From Sialis fuliginosa (taxonomy: Eukaryota; Arthropoda; Insecta; Megaloptera; Sialidae), in contig OY540821.1 of NCBI GenBank assembly GCA_961205875.1, positions 15,190,001 through 15,254,000 of the forward strand: a stretch of 64,000 nt of DNA, written 5' to 3'. Under the pieces are notes generated by a model, which saw only the letters and a program-made list of their open reading frames with translations, was not told where the DNA came from and did not search any database. The translations under genes and the position numbers were made by a program. Below are positions 36,613-48,908 of this stretch, in pieces (position 1 is the stretch's first letter; the number at the start of each line of letters is the position of its first letter).

Positions 36613-36912
36613 AAGATACTATGGCACCAGTCTTGAACAATTCCCTAGTCTTGAATTTATAAATTAAATGTACTGAATTAGAAATATTTGTTGATATTTG
36701 ATTACTTTTAAATTTTACGATTCTTTATTTTATAACGTACTAATCATTTTGAAATCTTTAGCAAGTGTTCATTACTGGAGAAAAACATGTACAAAATAAA
36801 AGGCTATAGAGGTAGTTGTTTTATTAGTAACATGAGTTTATGAAAATTACAAAAAAGTAGCCCATCAATCCCAAAAAACAATAAAAGTGTTCAAGACTGG
36901 TACCAGTACCTT
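36613..36912. mobile_element. AAGGTACTGGCACCAG MITE, full-length copy
   Basis: Starts AAGATACTATGGCACCAGTC and ends CAAGACTGGTACCAGTACCT. Interior shares AATTAGAAATATTTGTTGAT, GCAAGTGTTCATTACTGGAG and GTTTTATTAGTAACATGAG with the copies at 48909, 54978 and 57448. About 300 bp; internal deletions distinguish copies. No coding capacity. Confidence 0.8.
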
Positions 36913-37049
36913 ATGTAGAACATATAAAAATGTTTAATCTCGCCTTTGCAGTTAATAAATAACTTTAAAATCCTATTTAAATTATATTATTATGATCTTT
37001 CCGTTTATGGTCAAAACAAACAATACACGTTAGGTAAAATTATATAGAA

Positions 37050-37170
37050 CAGTGGTGTCAAAGTCATTTACGAATGTGGGGCATTATAATCATAAAGTGG
37101 AAAATTTTTTAAACACTTTCCAATATTATGATTTTAATAATAAAGTATTAATTTTTTTTATAAAAAAGTC
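37050..37170 (+). mobile_element. hAT-like terminus
   Basis: CAGTGGTGTCAAAGTCATTT followed by ACGAATGTGGGGCATTATAA is a typical hAT end. No right end was found before the AT-rich DNA resumes. Confidence 0.5.
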
Positions 37171-37830
37171 ATTACAACTTTTGTATTTAGTAAAATAAAG
37201 GTACCTCTCTTTGCAGAATGGATTAGTTTGGTGAATTTCAGTAAAGTTTTCTATATTTTAAATTTTAATTTGTGTACACCCCTTACATAAGAAAATCTAT
37301 ATCCTAGAGTATTTATTTAAATTATGTATCACCACACAAATCTTAACTTACTGCTTTACACACTGTATCACAAAATCATTGATAATCAAGCATATCCTCC
37401 CTTTTCTCACTTTCTATCTTTCTCTTACACATAACAAACATACCTACCTATAATAATCGACATACGGCAGCTGTCATTATCTATTATTTTAATGCACACA
37501 CATATATGTATAATATGTATATCGTATGCGTTTATCAAATAAATGCACATCGCATAAGAGATATTGAACGTAATTGCCTGCTAGAATTGCATACAGTGTG
37601 TTATTTGGCAGCTACCTCTCCATCGGCTTTGGCATGCGGAGGAGACTGAATACAGTGTTGGATTATACATTAGATGCACTTATTGTACGCTGAGGGCCTC
37701 ATACATACCGCATTAAATTTCTTTTATTTTTAAATAATATATGTGTTAAATAAAAAATTATATACAGGAGTTAAGTATAAGACATAAGAAACGAATCTAA
37801 ATCTATAAAAATATTGTATCTACTTTAAAA
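37171..37830. other. no gene; GC-richer piece at 37590-37700
   Basis: The piece with TTTGGCAGCTACCTCTCCAT and GGCATGCGGAGGAGACTGAA is unmatched and moderately GC-rich. No frame supports coding. Confidence 0.35.
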
Positions 37831-38356
37831 AAACATCTGTCAAGTAAATGCACAGTGCTTCCTCGTGCTAAGTTCACCAAAGATAATTAATTATTGAACA
37901 ATTTAAATAAAAACCGATGCTCAGATAAATTGCTTAAAATTGGTTAACCAAAATAATAATTTTTTGACTGTTTCAAACTAAATCTAAATTTACGCAAACG
38001 TCAAAATGACAGTTAATATGTCAAAGTAAATATCAATTTAAAAAAACAAAACACGATTTTTAAAAATAAATTGAGATAAATCTTTGTAAGGTAATATTTT
38101 ACAACAAACGTTTGTACAAAAAATTCTATAAAATTTTCACGTAACATGTGTCGTTCTTGAGATATCTTAAAAAAATTAATATTTGGGATGTCATCCCTCC
38201 CCCTTACACACGATTTTGATGATTTTGAAATGGGACCGTCCTCAAGCCAGATCCAACCATCTGACCAAGTTTCAACAATATCGGTTCAGTGGTTCATGAG
38301 TTATGCGTGTGACAAGGATTGAGGGGACAGACACACGGACACACGGACGGACAGTC
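37831..38356 (+). repeat. GAGGAAGC-family element, most complete 5' part
   Basis: Starts CATCTGTCAAGTAAATGCAC, AGTGCTTCCTCGTGCTAAG, then AATGACAGTTAATATGTC, GAGATAAATCTTTGTAAGG, AACATGTGTCGTTCTTGAGA, CATCCCTCCCCCTTACACAC, TCGGTTCAGTGGTTCATGAG and GGACAGACACACGGACAC. It breaks before the conserved right end and is followed by a reversed Helitron-like end. Together with 14390-14763 it reconstructs the order of the family. Confidence 0.8.
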
Positions 38357-38394
38357 GTTTGATGTTAAATCTTATATTAAATAGCCACGAACAT

Positions 38395-38510
38395 GCATAG
38401 AAAAATTATCAAAATATTGGTGAAAACCGCATTGAAATCGGTTCAGTAATTCTGGAGTCTATAAGCCTCATACAAACGAACATTCATTTATATATATAGA
38501 GACTAGTTGA
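38395..38510 (-). mobile_element. Helitron-like 5' end, reverse orientation
   Basis: GGTGAAAACCGCATTGAAAT, AGTCTATAAGCCTCATACAA, CGAACATTCATTTATATATA is the reverse complement of 23757-23840. The end is abutted by ATAGAGACTAGTTGATAAG. The next segment (38570-38690) holds AAAATCGGTACAGTAG, a common piece of insect repeat DNA. Confidence 0.5.
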
Positions 38511-38766
38511 TAAGGCCCGGTGCTACCCGAGAATTTAAAAAATATATACACTGCTCAGCTGTTTTGAATGATAGCGTGATGATATGTAGTCAAAACGTTT
38601 CATTAAAATCGGTACAGTAGTTTTAGAGATTACTTCGGTCAAACACATATAAACTTTCTCACCTATGCATTAGTATATATAATAAGCATTAAACTAACAA
38701 TAATCTAGAAGGAGGGGTTACGGGGAAGATCAAAAAATTATTCTTAAAATATAATTAGACATGTTT

Positions 38767-38806
38767 TAAAATGTAATTTATTTCATATGAAATAAATTAC
38801 ATTTTA
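38767..38806. repeat. 40-bp perfect palindrome
   Basis: TAAAATGTAATTTATTTCAT is followed immediately by its exact reverse complement ATGAAATAAATTACATTTTA with no spacer. Confidence 0.95.
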
Positions 38807-39286
38807 TACCAAATTCTAAGTGCATACATTAAATACCTTTATGTACTTTGTACTGCGCAGTAAAAAGACAAGATAGAAATTGATTTGTAGTAATTAAAAT
38901 GGCGATCAAAGTAGACGTCATTAACAAACAAGTAAACTATTTTAACTTTATTGTGTATTTTAAAGTGATACGTGTGTTTTTTTAGTGTTTTATAGTGAAC
39001 ACAATTTTATAAAGGATATATTTTTACTTTAATTCTCTTTTGTTTTTGTAATTACCTAATTTTTAAGTATAATATAATGTGTTTTATTTGATAAAAGTGT
39101 GCATTTATGACTTTATGTGATATGACATTTTATTGCCAGTTCCAGCAAGTAAATGTAAGTAATTCATATAATTGATTTATTTGTATTTTTGATAAAACTA
39201 TAATATCCTTTACTACTTAAAATTATATTTAATATGTATATATTATTATTTACCTATCTATTGAATAATAACCTACTAGTTATGAA
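38807..39286. other. AT-rich spacer, nothing recognised
   Basis: No gene or repeat match seen. Confidence 0.4.
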
Positions 39287-40166
39287 TCTTGGTTTCTGGG
39301 TATAAGTTAAGATTCATATCAAAATCACCGCGGAACCCTAAAAGATTATATTTATGTATATTGTTTTGAATTTTGTGATTATATATTAACAAGAATTATT
39401 GCATATAAATTCAAATAGTTTGTGTTGTTTAATTCTACTTTACAGTTAGGGGTTCAAACTATCTTAAACCGACTCTGTACGTATATATACCTGACGGCAG
39501 ATATGGTAATTCTAGATTATATGTGCTCAGCGCAGGCATCGTCGTATGGTGTTTGCTTATGGTGTATTGTATCAGATACATGTAAGTGAATAGTGAAAAA
39601 TGAGGTGCGATTTGATCGAAGCCTACGGGTGTCTTTGGCCACTATTAAGTCTGAAACTAAATTTTTAAGTGTTTATGGAATAATTATTTTTTCTATATAT
39701 GACATCAACGTGCGTATCTTAAGAACCAGTATAGTAGAACTGATAAACAAAAAAAAACAACTTGCTCTTGTAGCATCAAAACAACAATTAGATCAAAATA
39801 TTATTCAGTCTTCTGAAATAATTTATGTCCGGTATTATTAAGGAGCAAATAAAACAAACACTTTCAACGGGGTATTAGTTCTGTGATATTATCTATGGAT
39901 TTGTTTTGAAATTTGGATTAGTAATATTTTAACTTCATTTGTACTCGTATTTTAATTTCATTTTATAATTTATGTAAACTATAAGGCTTCATATTGTTAG
40001 TTTAGGATGTGTTCTAATCGCTAACGTTTCAATATAAATTGCAATAGATATTTTACGGCTTCAATTATAAATTGATATTTAAAATCGAACCAGCTGAAAT
40101 TCTGCATTGTTATTTGTGTCACTTTTCGGTCAAAATAAATACGTGGTCTATACCCAGAAGTCAAGA
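39287..40166. mobile_element. possible 880-bp element with TCTTGGTTTCTGGGTATA ends
   Basis: TCTTGGTTTCTGGGTATA at 39287 is mirrored by TATACCCAGAAGTCAAGA ending at 40166 (one mismatch). The end resembles the TTGGCTTCTGGGTGTAAG family of 16410-16530, and AAAATCACCGCGG follows at about 39328. No target duplication was clear, and the interior contains an insertion beginning at 39826. An 82-codon frame at 39593-39841 has no known motif. Confidence 0.45.
39826..39960 (-). mobile_element. decayed copy of the TGTCCGGTATTA element
   Basis: TTA then TGTCCGGTATTATTAAGGAG, AACACTTTCAACGGGGTATT, AGTTCTGTGATATTATCTAT and AATATTTTAACTTCA follow the reverse complement of 35640-35763. The far end is not recognisable. 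Confidence 0.7.
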
Positions 40167-42059
40167 ATATTTTATGTAACAACAAATCAATTTTTTTTAC
40201 TTTTTTACTTTACAGTTTATAGTTAAAGTATTATATAAAAGTTTTAAAAATTATTCAAACTCTACCAAAACCAATAATAAATGTAGATATTTATAAAGAA
40301 GAAAGAAAAGCAATAGAAAAATAAAAAAATTAATTTACTGCTGTATCGTAGACGTATTAAAGTGCATACTTAAAAGTTAAAAAAGAAAAGATAGAGTATT
40401 AAAAAGTTTCTGGCATGGTCGAGATAATACAAATATAATTTTAATATTTCTCGAACATATCTAGCTTCCTATGACTGCAGTTTCTTAAGAATATTTTTAT
40501 CTTTCTATATACATAAATATATTTTGAAATAAAACTGCAACCTAGAATTTAATGTGAATGTATATAAGCTAGATCCTTTTGTTTTATTCCTTTAACGGTT
40601 TTTCTTATCAGGAAATATTTTTATATGTTTCTTTGTTATGAATTTATTTATTTGTGTTTGTGTTTTCTTGAAAATATACCGTAAATGTTGCATTATGTAA
40701 AAATATATTTCTTTTTTATTGCATGCTTGGGCAGTAATAACATTATTTTTGTAAATATAGTATTTCTACTTAAATTTAAGATGAAAAAATAATTAAAAAA
40801 GTACAAATTTTAATAAATCCTTGAAACAAAAAATAAGCTATCAAAGTAAGAAAAATGCATAACACACTTACACTATTTACGTCGTTGGTTTAAAAAAGTA
40901 GATAAAACAGAAAATCAACGTGTATCAAATAGTAAATTTCAATTATTTATTATCCAGTATCAAAAAAATTCTAACAATGTATACACATCTAAAACTGGAC
41001 CAACCATAAGTCAATTAGATACAGTAGTATGTAATTATGTGATCCTAAATAGTACATTTATGTTTCCCTTTCATCCACGACAAAAAAACCCTTTAAATTA
41101 AAACAACTGGCTGATATCAAACACATGGATTTGTTGTAAAAAAAGACTCAAAAATCCGTGCGTGTCCGACAAAATAATATGGTCTTTGTATAAAACTATT
41201 CACCAGATTTAAACACTGTAGATTTTTAAAGAGAATACAAAATCTACCTGACCACAAAATTAACTTGACTGAACTTTTTAATATAATTATTTTGTAATAT
41301 TGTGTCTGACTGTCTGTCCAAACCTTCTAACTATTGAACTGTTTAACATAGATAGCTGTGTTTTGACATAATTAAAGTAAATAGTGTATCAATAATAGAA
41401 CTGAGTTAGGGTCATTTTGACGAATCATTTTTAGAAAATAATAAAAAATAGCAATATATTTACATAACAAACATCTGTAAAGTTTGTATTATCTAGGGTT
41501 GGGCACTTTAAAATAAAATAAATATAGTATATAAGGCTCAACTGTGAATAATAATAAAAATATAGAAATAAATACAATGACATAGTATTATAATATCTTC
41601 TGAATCATAATCTGTAGAAAGACAAAGTGGATTGTAACATGGTCCCAGACGGGAACCAGTTCGAAGTCCAGTACAAAAGAATGTGTCTGTCTTTACAAAA
41701 AAGCTACCGAAAACTGAAAACCACTTATGATTTCTTTTGGATAAACTATAGACACGGTATTATAATATTGGTAGTGATTGGAAAATTAATAGCATCATTA
41801 TTTCAATAATTTTTAACGACTAACATTATACTTATAATCTAATTCACTAAAAAATATCTATTTATGGAAAATTCTTGATCTATACAGCGAAAATTTTCAT
41901 ACTATATTAATCCTCTTTCGCTTCAATAGATTGTCCTAATCAAGGACAATTAAAGTGTATATTATTAGAGCATCAACTCTATTCTGAATAACTACATACG
42001 TGTTTTTGACAGTTGTAACTTCAGGACACCCATGTTCTCTGTATTAACCAAAAATATAT
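40167..42059. other. AT-rich stretch without a supported gene
   Basis: A 60-codon frame at 41627-41809 begins in a GC-richer patch (GGTCCCAGACGGGAACC) but shows no family motif. Around 41200 a plus-strand frame reads SPDLN, the motif near the last acidic residue of Tc1/mariner transposases, but an in-frame stop follows and flanking residues do not match. Confidence 0.4.
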
Positions 42060-42226
42060 ATTTTTTGCTTAGCTTTAACTCCTTAACGCTTCTCCTGAAA
42101 AATTATTTTTCCAAAAAATATTATTTTACATAATTCGTAAAAATTTCACGTCTCTCTTTACAATAGTTTACGAGATATTTTGTTTTATAACAAAGTGAAA
42201 TTAATAGGGTTTCTTAGGAACCCTAA
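42060..42226 (+). repeat. GGAACCCT-family dispersed repeat, copy C (diverged)
   Basis: Shares ATAGTTTACGAGATATTTTG, ACAAAGTGAAATTAATAGGG and TTTCTTAGGAACCCTAAAA with copy A. The GACGGACGG run is missing. Confidence 0.7.
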
Positions 42227-43074
42227 AAAGGACTTAAGTATAAATGCATAAGCACTTGTACTTTTAAGTATATGGACAATTTTAATTTGTTGAATTTTAA
42301 ATGTACTAGAGAAATATTTTAAAAAGTAGATTCTATAAAAAAAAGAATATTTAATTGGAAACACTCATACATTTGACTAAAACTTATCTACCTTTTGTAA
42401 AATTTTAATTAAAAACCAGTACATATTTAACCACATATACTACACCGTGACTCATACATACTTATTTATTTATAAATCATTCGAATGCATTCTTTTCAGT
42501 AATATTAATTGTTACATTATACGTAATGTGACATATTATATTTAACGTTATCTTCTACCAGCAGCCCTGTCAAAGACTAATATAGACTTAAAGCTTGACA
42601 TTTATTGGTTCGGTATTTATCTTTGATATTCTCTGTTAATTATAACTACTTGACTGTTGTTTTTTATACAATTATTAACCAAACATAATTGACTACAAAA
42701 TATTCAGATAAAGTTTAACGCATGTTATGAAAATGACAGTTTTATTTGATGTTCTTTTGATAATTTTTTTTAGTTTGAAATATACGGGAACATTTTTGTG
42801 ATAAAGTTATGTATTAATGGTTTACATACATATTAAGTTGAAACCGATTAATCTTAATACATTATTATAAAACAGAGTGGATGTATGAATGTCAAAAATG
42901 TTAAACCTACTTTCAGAAGAGGTAGGATCTTAAAATTTGGTAAGGTAGTTGTTTATTGTAATCTTTTCTATATAAACTAAACCTTTCTACATTATTAACT
43001 CAAGAAATTAACCGAATTAGATTAGAGTTTGTATAGAAGAAAATATTCTTTCATACGAATTAATTTTTATAGAA
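42227..43074. other. AT-rich spacer, nothing recognised
   Basis: No gene or repeat match seen. Confidence 0.4.
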
Positions 43075-43485
43075 AAACATCTGCCAAGTAAATGCACAGT
43101 GCTTCCTCGTGCTAAATTCACCAAAGGTAGTTAATTATTTGAACAATTTAAATAAAAAATTTAAAAGAATGGTTAACCATTAAATTTTAATACAATTTTA
43201 TTAAAAAATATTAGTTCGAAATTTTTCTTAAGACGTACCTGATTATTTTTTCGTATATTTTTAATTTTTGAGAATTTCATTCTAAATCTAAATTTATGCA
43301 AACATCAAAATGACATAAGTATGTCAAAGGAAATATCAATTTAAAAAAAAACACGATTTTTTTAAAGCAAATTTAGATACATCTTTGCAAGGAAGTATTT
43401 TACAACAAAAAAATGAAATAATTTTTTTGTTTCATTCTAAAACAATCACATAGCTTCTCGTATCTTCGATATTGCGAGGAAGCAA
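43075..43485 (+). repeat. GAGGAAGC-family element with both ends, internally deleted
   Basis: Starts CATCTGCCAAGTAAATGCAC, CAGTGCTTCCTCGTGCTAAA and ends TCTTCGATATTGCGAGGAAG. It retains TGCAAACATCAAAATGACAT but jumps from ACAACAAAAAAATGAAATAA straight to the right end, losing the CCTCCCCC and CATGAGTTATG blocks. Confidence 0.8.
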
Positions 43486-44075
43486 TTTATTAAAATTTTG
43501 TTAAATTGTTAGATGGAAATCGGCTCAGATTCTTGACATATAAAATCGCAACATAATGAGGTCTCTCGAATAAAAACTCTTAACACCCACTGTAAAGTGG
43601 CTTAATTTTAAAATATTTTACATAACGTTCTTACATATTTACATTTGTAGTATATTTTATAAATGTAGCAAATAAATGAATATGATGAAGGATTTAAAAA
43701 AATAAAACTCAACGTTTGAAAAATATGTTTGTTCATGACAACTCAAAAATCTAGATTTTAATTCTAAATTTTATTCACGAAATAATAAATAATAAAAACA
43801 ATATAAATTCGTACATTTTTTGTGTGTAAAAGTTTTGATAAACAAACATACATTTTCCATCAACTATCAAACAATTACATTATTACTAATTAGTTTTTTT
43901 TAACAAAAAACATATATCCGTTGTTTATTAACTGGATGGACGAACACAAACTTCCGGTAAATTATCAACCAGTCAATTCAGTTTTTTAAATACCAGGACT
44001 GTAATAAGCTAGTTACTAAAATAATCGTTACATTATTTGTGCACTGCATAATCATTCCTTTTTGTTTTTAATTGA
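43486..44075. other. AT-rich spacer, nothing recognised
   Basis: No gene or repeat match seen. Confidence 0.4.
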
Positions 44076-44468
44076 AAATATCTGCCATGGAAGCCACGGG
44101 ACTTTCTTATACGTAATGATAGAAAAATGAAATTTTATATTCTGGATAAATTTTAATTTGGGACGACAACCATCTACATTTTAAAGCGATCACTATTTTT
44201 ATTATAATTTTCGAATTTTTTTTTAAATAAGAAAAAAATGTTTTAAATAAAAATTGTCGAGTATGTTATAATCTATAATTTATGCCCCATTCATTTATAA
44301 TTTAGTCAGAATTTTTTTTTACATAATTAATTAGACTCACCCACACTGTTCACTCTGAGTATTACGTATAAGAAAGTCGCATGGTTTCTATGACAAACAG
44401 GCACAATATTTAATCTCTGTAATACATAGGTATAAGAAATTCCCTTGACACTCATGGCAGATATTTCT
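44076..44468. mobile_element. 393-bp TIR element (AAATATCTGCCATG ends)
   Basis: AAATATCTGCCATGGAAGCC and GGGACTTTCTTATACGTAAT at the left are mirrored by TATAAGAAATTCCCTTGACA and CTCATGGCAGATATTTC at the right. A second inverted copy of ACTTTCTTATACGTAAT lies inside at about 44360. Ends about 45 bp with mismatches. No coding sequence. Confidence 0.7.
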
Positions 44469-44659
44469 TCTCTGTTATATATGAACCATTTGAAATGTAA
44501 TTAAATTATTTTTTTTATTTTTTTAATGAATACCAATTTTTAACTTCGCAATTTTTCTCTTACTCGCACTGTTTCAAAAATAATTCGAAATAAATCAGTA
44601 AACATCCGTATCTGATTGAAAGATCGTTTTCAAAAATAGGAGGTTTTCTATCTTCAATC

Positions 44660-44735
44660 TTAAATATAAAATTTATCGTATTTGAGTTACAACGTCTACA
44701 GACAGACATATAGACAGACCGACAGTCACAGTGGG
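44660..44735 (+). repeat. short dispersed repeat (CGTCTACAGACAGACA)
   Basis: AAATATAAAATTTATCGTAT, GAGTTACAACGTCTACAGAC and an AGACAGACCGACAG run match 3790-3865 in order, so both are remnants of one dispersed family. Confidence 0.6.
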
Positions 44736-46710
44736 CATGTGCATCAAATTTCGGAAGCCTAGTTTAAAAATCAGATAAATGGAATAAAAAAATTGGAAAT
44801 TATATAGAAACCGATGTTTTCTTCTATTAAATATTATATGTCTATTTAAATCTATTAAAAAGTTTACTAATCTAATAGCAATATAAAATCCCCTACTCCG
44901 GGACTGCACAATTAGATACACTCAATGTAGCTGCTAGTATTGTACTGAGAACCGGAAATAGGGGTTCAACATTTTAGATCGATTTTGTCAACGCACCTGC
45001 CACTAATAGGTTGAAGTGTTGTCAAACAGACAGACAGACAGACTGTATTAAACATATTTACGACACTGTACGTACTTGATAATTACAACATTTTACTACG
45101 CAATATGAAAATAATAATTGACAACCTGAATAAAAAGCAATTAAATATTATTTTATAAACAATGATATGAGGTTCACAAATTAATAAATAATGTATATTA
45201 ATTTCAATTTAATAATTACAAAATATTATCATTTATGTTATTAACCCCCGGGATCACACATACCCCCCAATTTTTTGTTTTTCACATTATCGATTTGAAC
45301 GCATGAAACTAATAACTAACAGATTTTATTTGTTGCACTACTAACATCTGATTTTTAAGGAAATATTGTGAATTAATATCCATTGAAAGCAACACGAATT
45401 ATAAAAAGTGTGTACGGTGGGCGTTAATGGGTTAATTTAGGGGTTGTGATTCAAATGTATAAATAAGTAACACAAAAATGCACGTGGAATGGACTTTGGA
45501 AAAGTATTAATAATTTTGTAATAATTGATTACAGATTTTACGAAATTTGACTTAATTTATTTGAGTCCTTGAATCCTGTAATTAAGCATGTAAATTAGCT
45601 GATTTTATTATTACATTTATAAATTAGTGTGACAACTGACGATTTTATTTTTAAATTAAGAACCAAAAGTCGCTTTGTACTTTATTGGTAATATATCATT
45701 ATATAACCTTTACAAACCCATTTCTAGAACTATTAATAACCTTAAAACAATAGTAATAAAATAGTAAAATAATTAATGAGTAGAAAAATAAAATATTTTA
45801 ACAAGTATTTAAGGATTTATGAGTCTGCTATTAAAAAGTAACGATTATAATTAAAAGTTATAAAAATCAACTTTTTGTTTTTAGTCTATATTTATAAAAC
45901 TAGGGTTGAGAAAAAGGATGAAGATGATCAAAGTGGATTGTAAATATTAAAAAAAAAGAAAGAAAAAAAGAAAAAAAAACCCTGTATCAAGAAATGTGAA
46001 ATTTTAGGGGTATATTCTTTTCATAACGTATGTATTTTTAGGAACAATAAAAAAAATCAAGATTAAACCCAAATTTCATAAAAAACTAAAAAGATTTTAA
46101 GAAGCTCCTTTTAAAATCCAGTGGTGTGGTGTATGAGCAAAAATATAAATAAATAAAATAGTTCCTTTTTTCATATACGTACAATAGTAAATACAATTTA
46201 TATAAAATTTATTAGAATAACTTTGAAATAAAATAAAAATTGTTTTTATGTAGATCCAACCCTGAATTAAATGTTTTATGATTCAACTTTTTTTGTTTTC
46301 TCTAATTATATTAATAGAAACAGTGGTATTTTATATAATTACCTACTTTAAATTACAATTTAAATTGCTGATATTAATTGGATCAATGACATAACATACA
46401 TATAATATATTATATCTTGTTAATTTATGTGTTTAGCTAATTATTAATTGTTGCCATATGAAGGTTATACCAATTAAACACAAAATTAACGTATTCAAAT
46501 AAAACAAATGTAATATTTTGAAACATATATTAATTATTCAGATTTTAAAACTATTATAATTATTAGCTAATTAACTTTAAGAAAAAATTGCTAACACTAT
46601 TTCATTATTGCTTTATGTGAATGAACAAATCAAAAATGCAATGGCGAGGCGTGAAATTTTTAATAAGGGAAGCATATTTTGTCAATCCTCTCCCTCCTAT
46701 TAACAAAAAA
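44736..46710. other. AT-rich stretch without a recognisable gene
   Basis: A GC-richer segment at 45240-45440 begins TTAACCCCCGGGATCACAC and ends GGCGTTAATGGGTTAA, possibly a decayed TIR element. A CAGACAGACAGACAGAC run lies near 45030. No coding support. Confidence 0.4.
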
Positions 46711-47502
46711 ACTAGTTATGAAACATCTTAAGTTCAAGCTTTTACTTTTTTAAATAAATTATTATATATTTATAAGTAACAAAATGATTCTACGTCTTAT
46801 TTTCTTGTATTTTAGTCGATATTTGTATGACGAGTTGAAGTTTACTGCAGGAAATTTCACTAAAAAATTTATAATTTTTGATTTCGTTAAAAGTATGTTT
46901 ATTGTATAGAAAATGACGTGAAAAGTTGAACTGTTTAAACCGCAGGTCTGTATCTCAAATCGTTCTCGAGATATAGCCTCTCAAAGTTTTAGTTTTTTCA
47001 AATTTTTGGAGAAAAAAGGCCATAACTTTTGAACGAGTAGTCGGAATTGATTTTAGTTGACGGATTTGAAATCAGCGTGTCAAAATCTATATAATGACAT
47101 GTATAATACTTTAAAATCCGACAAAAAATTTTTTGAATTTTTTCGATTTTTCGCGAAATTTTTTTTTCCGAGTTTTAAAGTATTATACATGTCATTATAT
47201 AGATTTTGACACGCTGATTTCAAATCCGCAAACTAAAATCAATTCCGACCACACGTTCAAAAGTTATGGCCTTTTTTCTCCAAAAATTTGAAAAAATTAA
47301 AACTTTGAGAGGCTATATCTCGAGAACGATTTGAGATACAGACCTGCGGTTTGAACAGTTCAACTTTTCACGTCATTTTCTATACAATAAACATACTTTT
47401 AACGAAATCAAAAATTCAAAATTTTTTAGTGAAATTTCCTGCAGTGAATTTCAATTCGTCATTCAAATATCGACTAAAATACAAGAAAATAAGACGTAGA
47501 GT
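46711..47502 (-). mobile_element. palindrome-bearing hAT-like element, copy 3 (inverted)
   Basis: ACTAGTTATGAAACATCTTA at the left is the reverse of the tail of copies 1 and 2, so this copy lies in the opposite orientation. Arms (about 46787-47120 and 47165-47500) are near-perfect reverse complements. The centre lacks roughly 37 bp present in copies 1 and 2 (the GTCAAAAATCGACATTT part). Both hAT termini are absent. A 71-codon frame in the right arm is incidental. Confidence 0.8.
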
Positions 47503-48905
47503 TGTACAGAATATTCTGATATTATTTTTAAATTATTTATTAACTGAAAACACAGATTTGTATTAATTTACCCATAAAGTAAGGGAAACACAGCTTCCAT
47601 GGACGCTTCGCCACTGCAAAAATTTAAATATGTTATTAATAAAAGTAGCCTTAAAGAACTTTTTGTTTTGCGCATTCTGTATTAACATAATGATGTAAAA
47701 TTTCTCCAAAACAGTGAGAGAAATACGGTACGTTACTGAGTTTAAGAATTCAATTTTGATTATTTGACATTAAGCGTCAAATAAAAAAAATAAAAAATAT
47801 CATTTCAATAATATAGTTTATCAAAATTATACAAAACTATTTGACAAGAAATAAAATAATGTACACCCTGTATATATCAACACATATACACTAATGACGG
47901 TCATTGAAAATTAATTAAAGATTTGTAAAATTAATAACCACAAAACCAATATTAAACATACGAAAACCAAGTTATTATTGGATATCGTAAATCGAAAGCA
48001 ATTCAAATAACTCATTATGGACATGATTTTGTTATTAGTTTCATAAAATATAGTAATTAATTTCTGATTGAATATGTTGTAGGAATTTAATATGGTCTAT
48101 AGTAACATCAAATGGGAATTCTGCCCGTTTTTATTACCCAGTAAGTAAGAACGTAATAATTTTAATTACCTTTTTAAAATGTTTTAATTGTTAATATTAC
48201 AAGAGATAAACTGAAATAATACAGGTTCAAACACACATGGTTGCGATGGACTCAAATCTCTGAATTTTTTTATAAATACAATAATTAGTACATATTTTGA
48301 CAAAAATAATTATTGATCGAGCAAGTAAACATTACTTCACCGTAACGTAACAATAATTACAACTGTTACGGTCTTCGTTATAGTAACGCATGACATAAAC
48401 AAAAAAGGGGAAAATTTCTAAACAAATAATTATCTTTCAAACTGGATTTTATCACTTAAAATACTTACGATAGGCACCATTCCCCTATTTTTAATTTCGC
48501 AGTTAAAGAAAAATCCTTATGTCACCAAAAGTAATTAACGAAATTAAACAGCGATATCGCGTCTTTTTCAATGCAGATGTAAAACAGATACCCCTGAATA
48601 AAATAAAATAATCAGCACCCTCATTGCGTGAGTGAAAATTAGATTAAGGGGGGGTTAGTTTATTCAAAGGTGGAAAACACGTTCGCGATAACTACAACAC
48701 GTCTCTATATATTATTTTGTTTCGTGAATTCACGGCGTTGTAGATTAAGTAGAAATGCACATTTCTTATCTAACTTATGTAGTGAAAAAGAATAAAATGT
48801 TTATATATTTATTTATTTATTTATATATATATATATGTATGTATGTAGTTAGAAAGGAAGAAAAATAAAGCGAACTATACACATATTAACAATACTAATA
48901 TGGAT
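47503..48905. other. AT-rich stretch, no gene; AT/GTAT simple repeat near 48800
   Basis: TTTATTTATTTATATATATA simple repeats lie at 48805-48845. A piece at 47673-47735 matches 1968-2020. No coding support. Confidence 0.45.
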
Positions 48906-48908
48906 GTA

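Noticed and set aside
41200..41240. SPDLN motif as in Tc1/mariner transposases
   Set aside because: Five residues only, an in-frame stop directly after, and no other transposase motif upstream.
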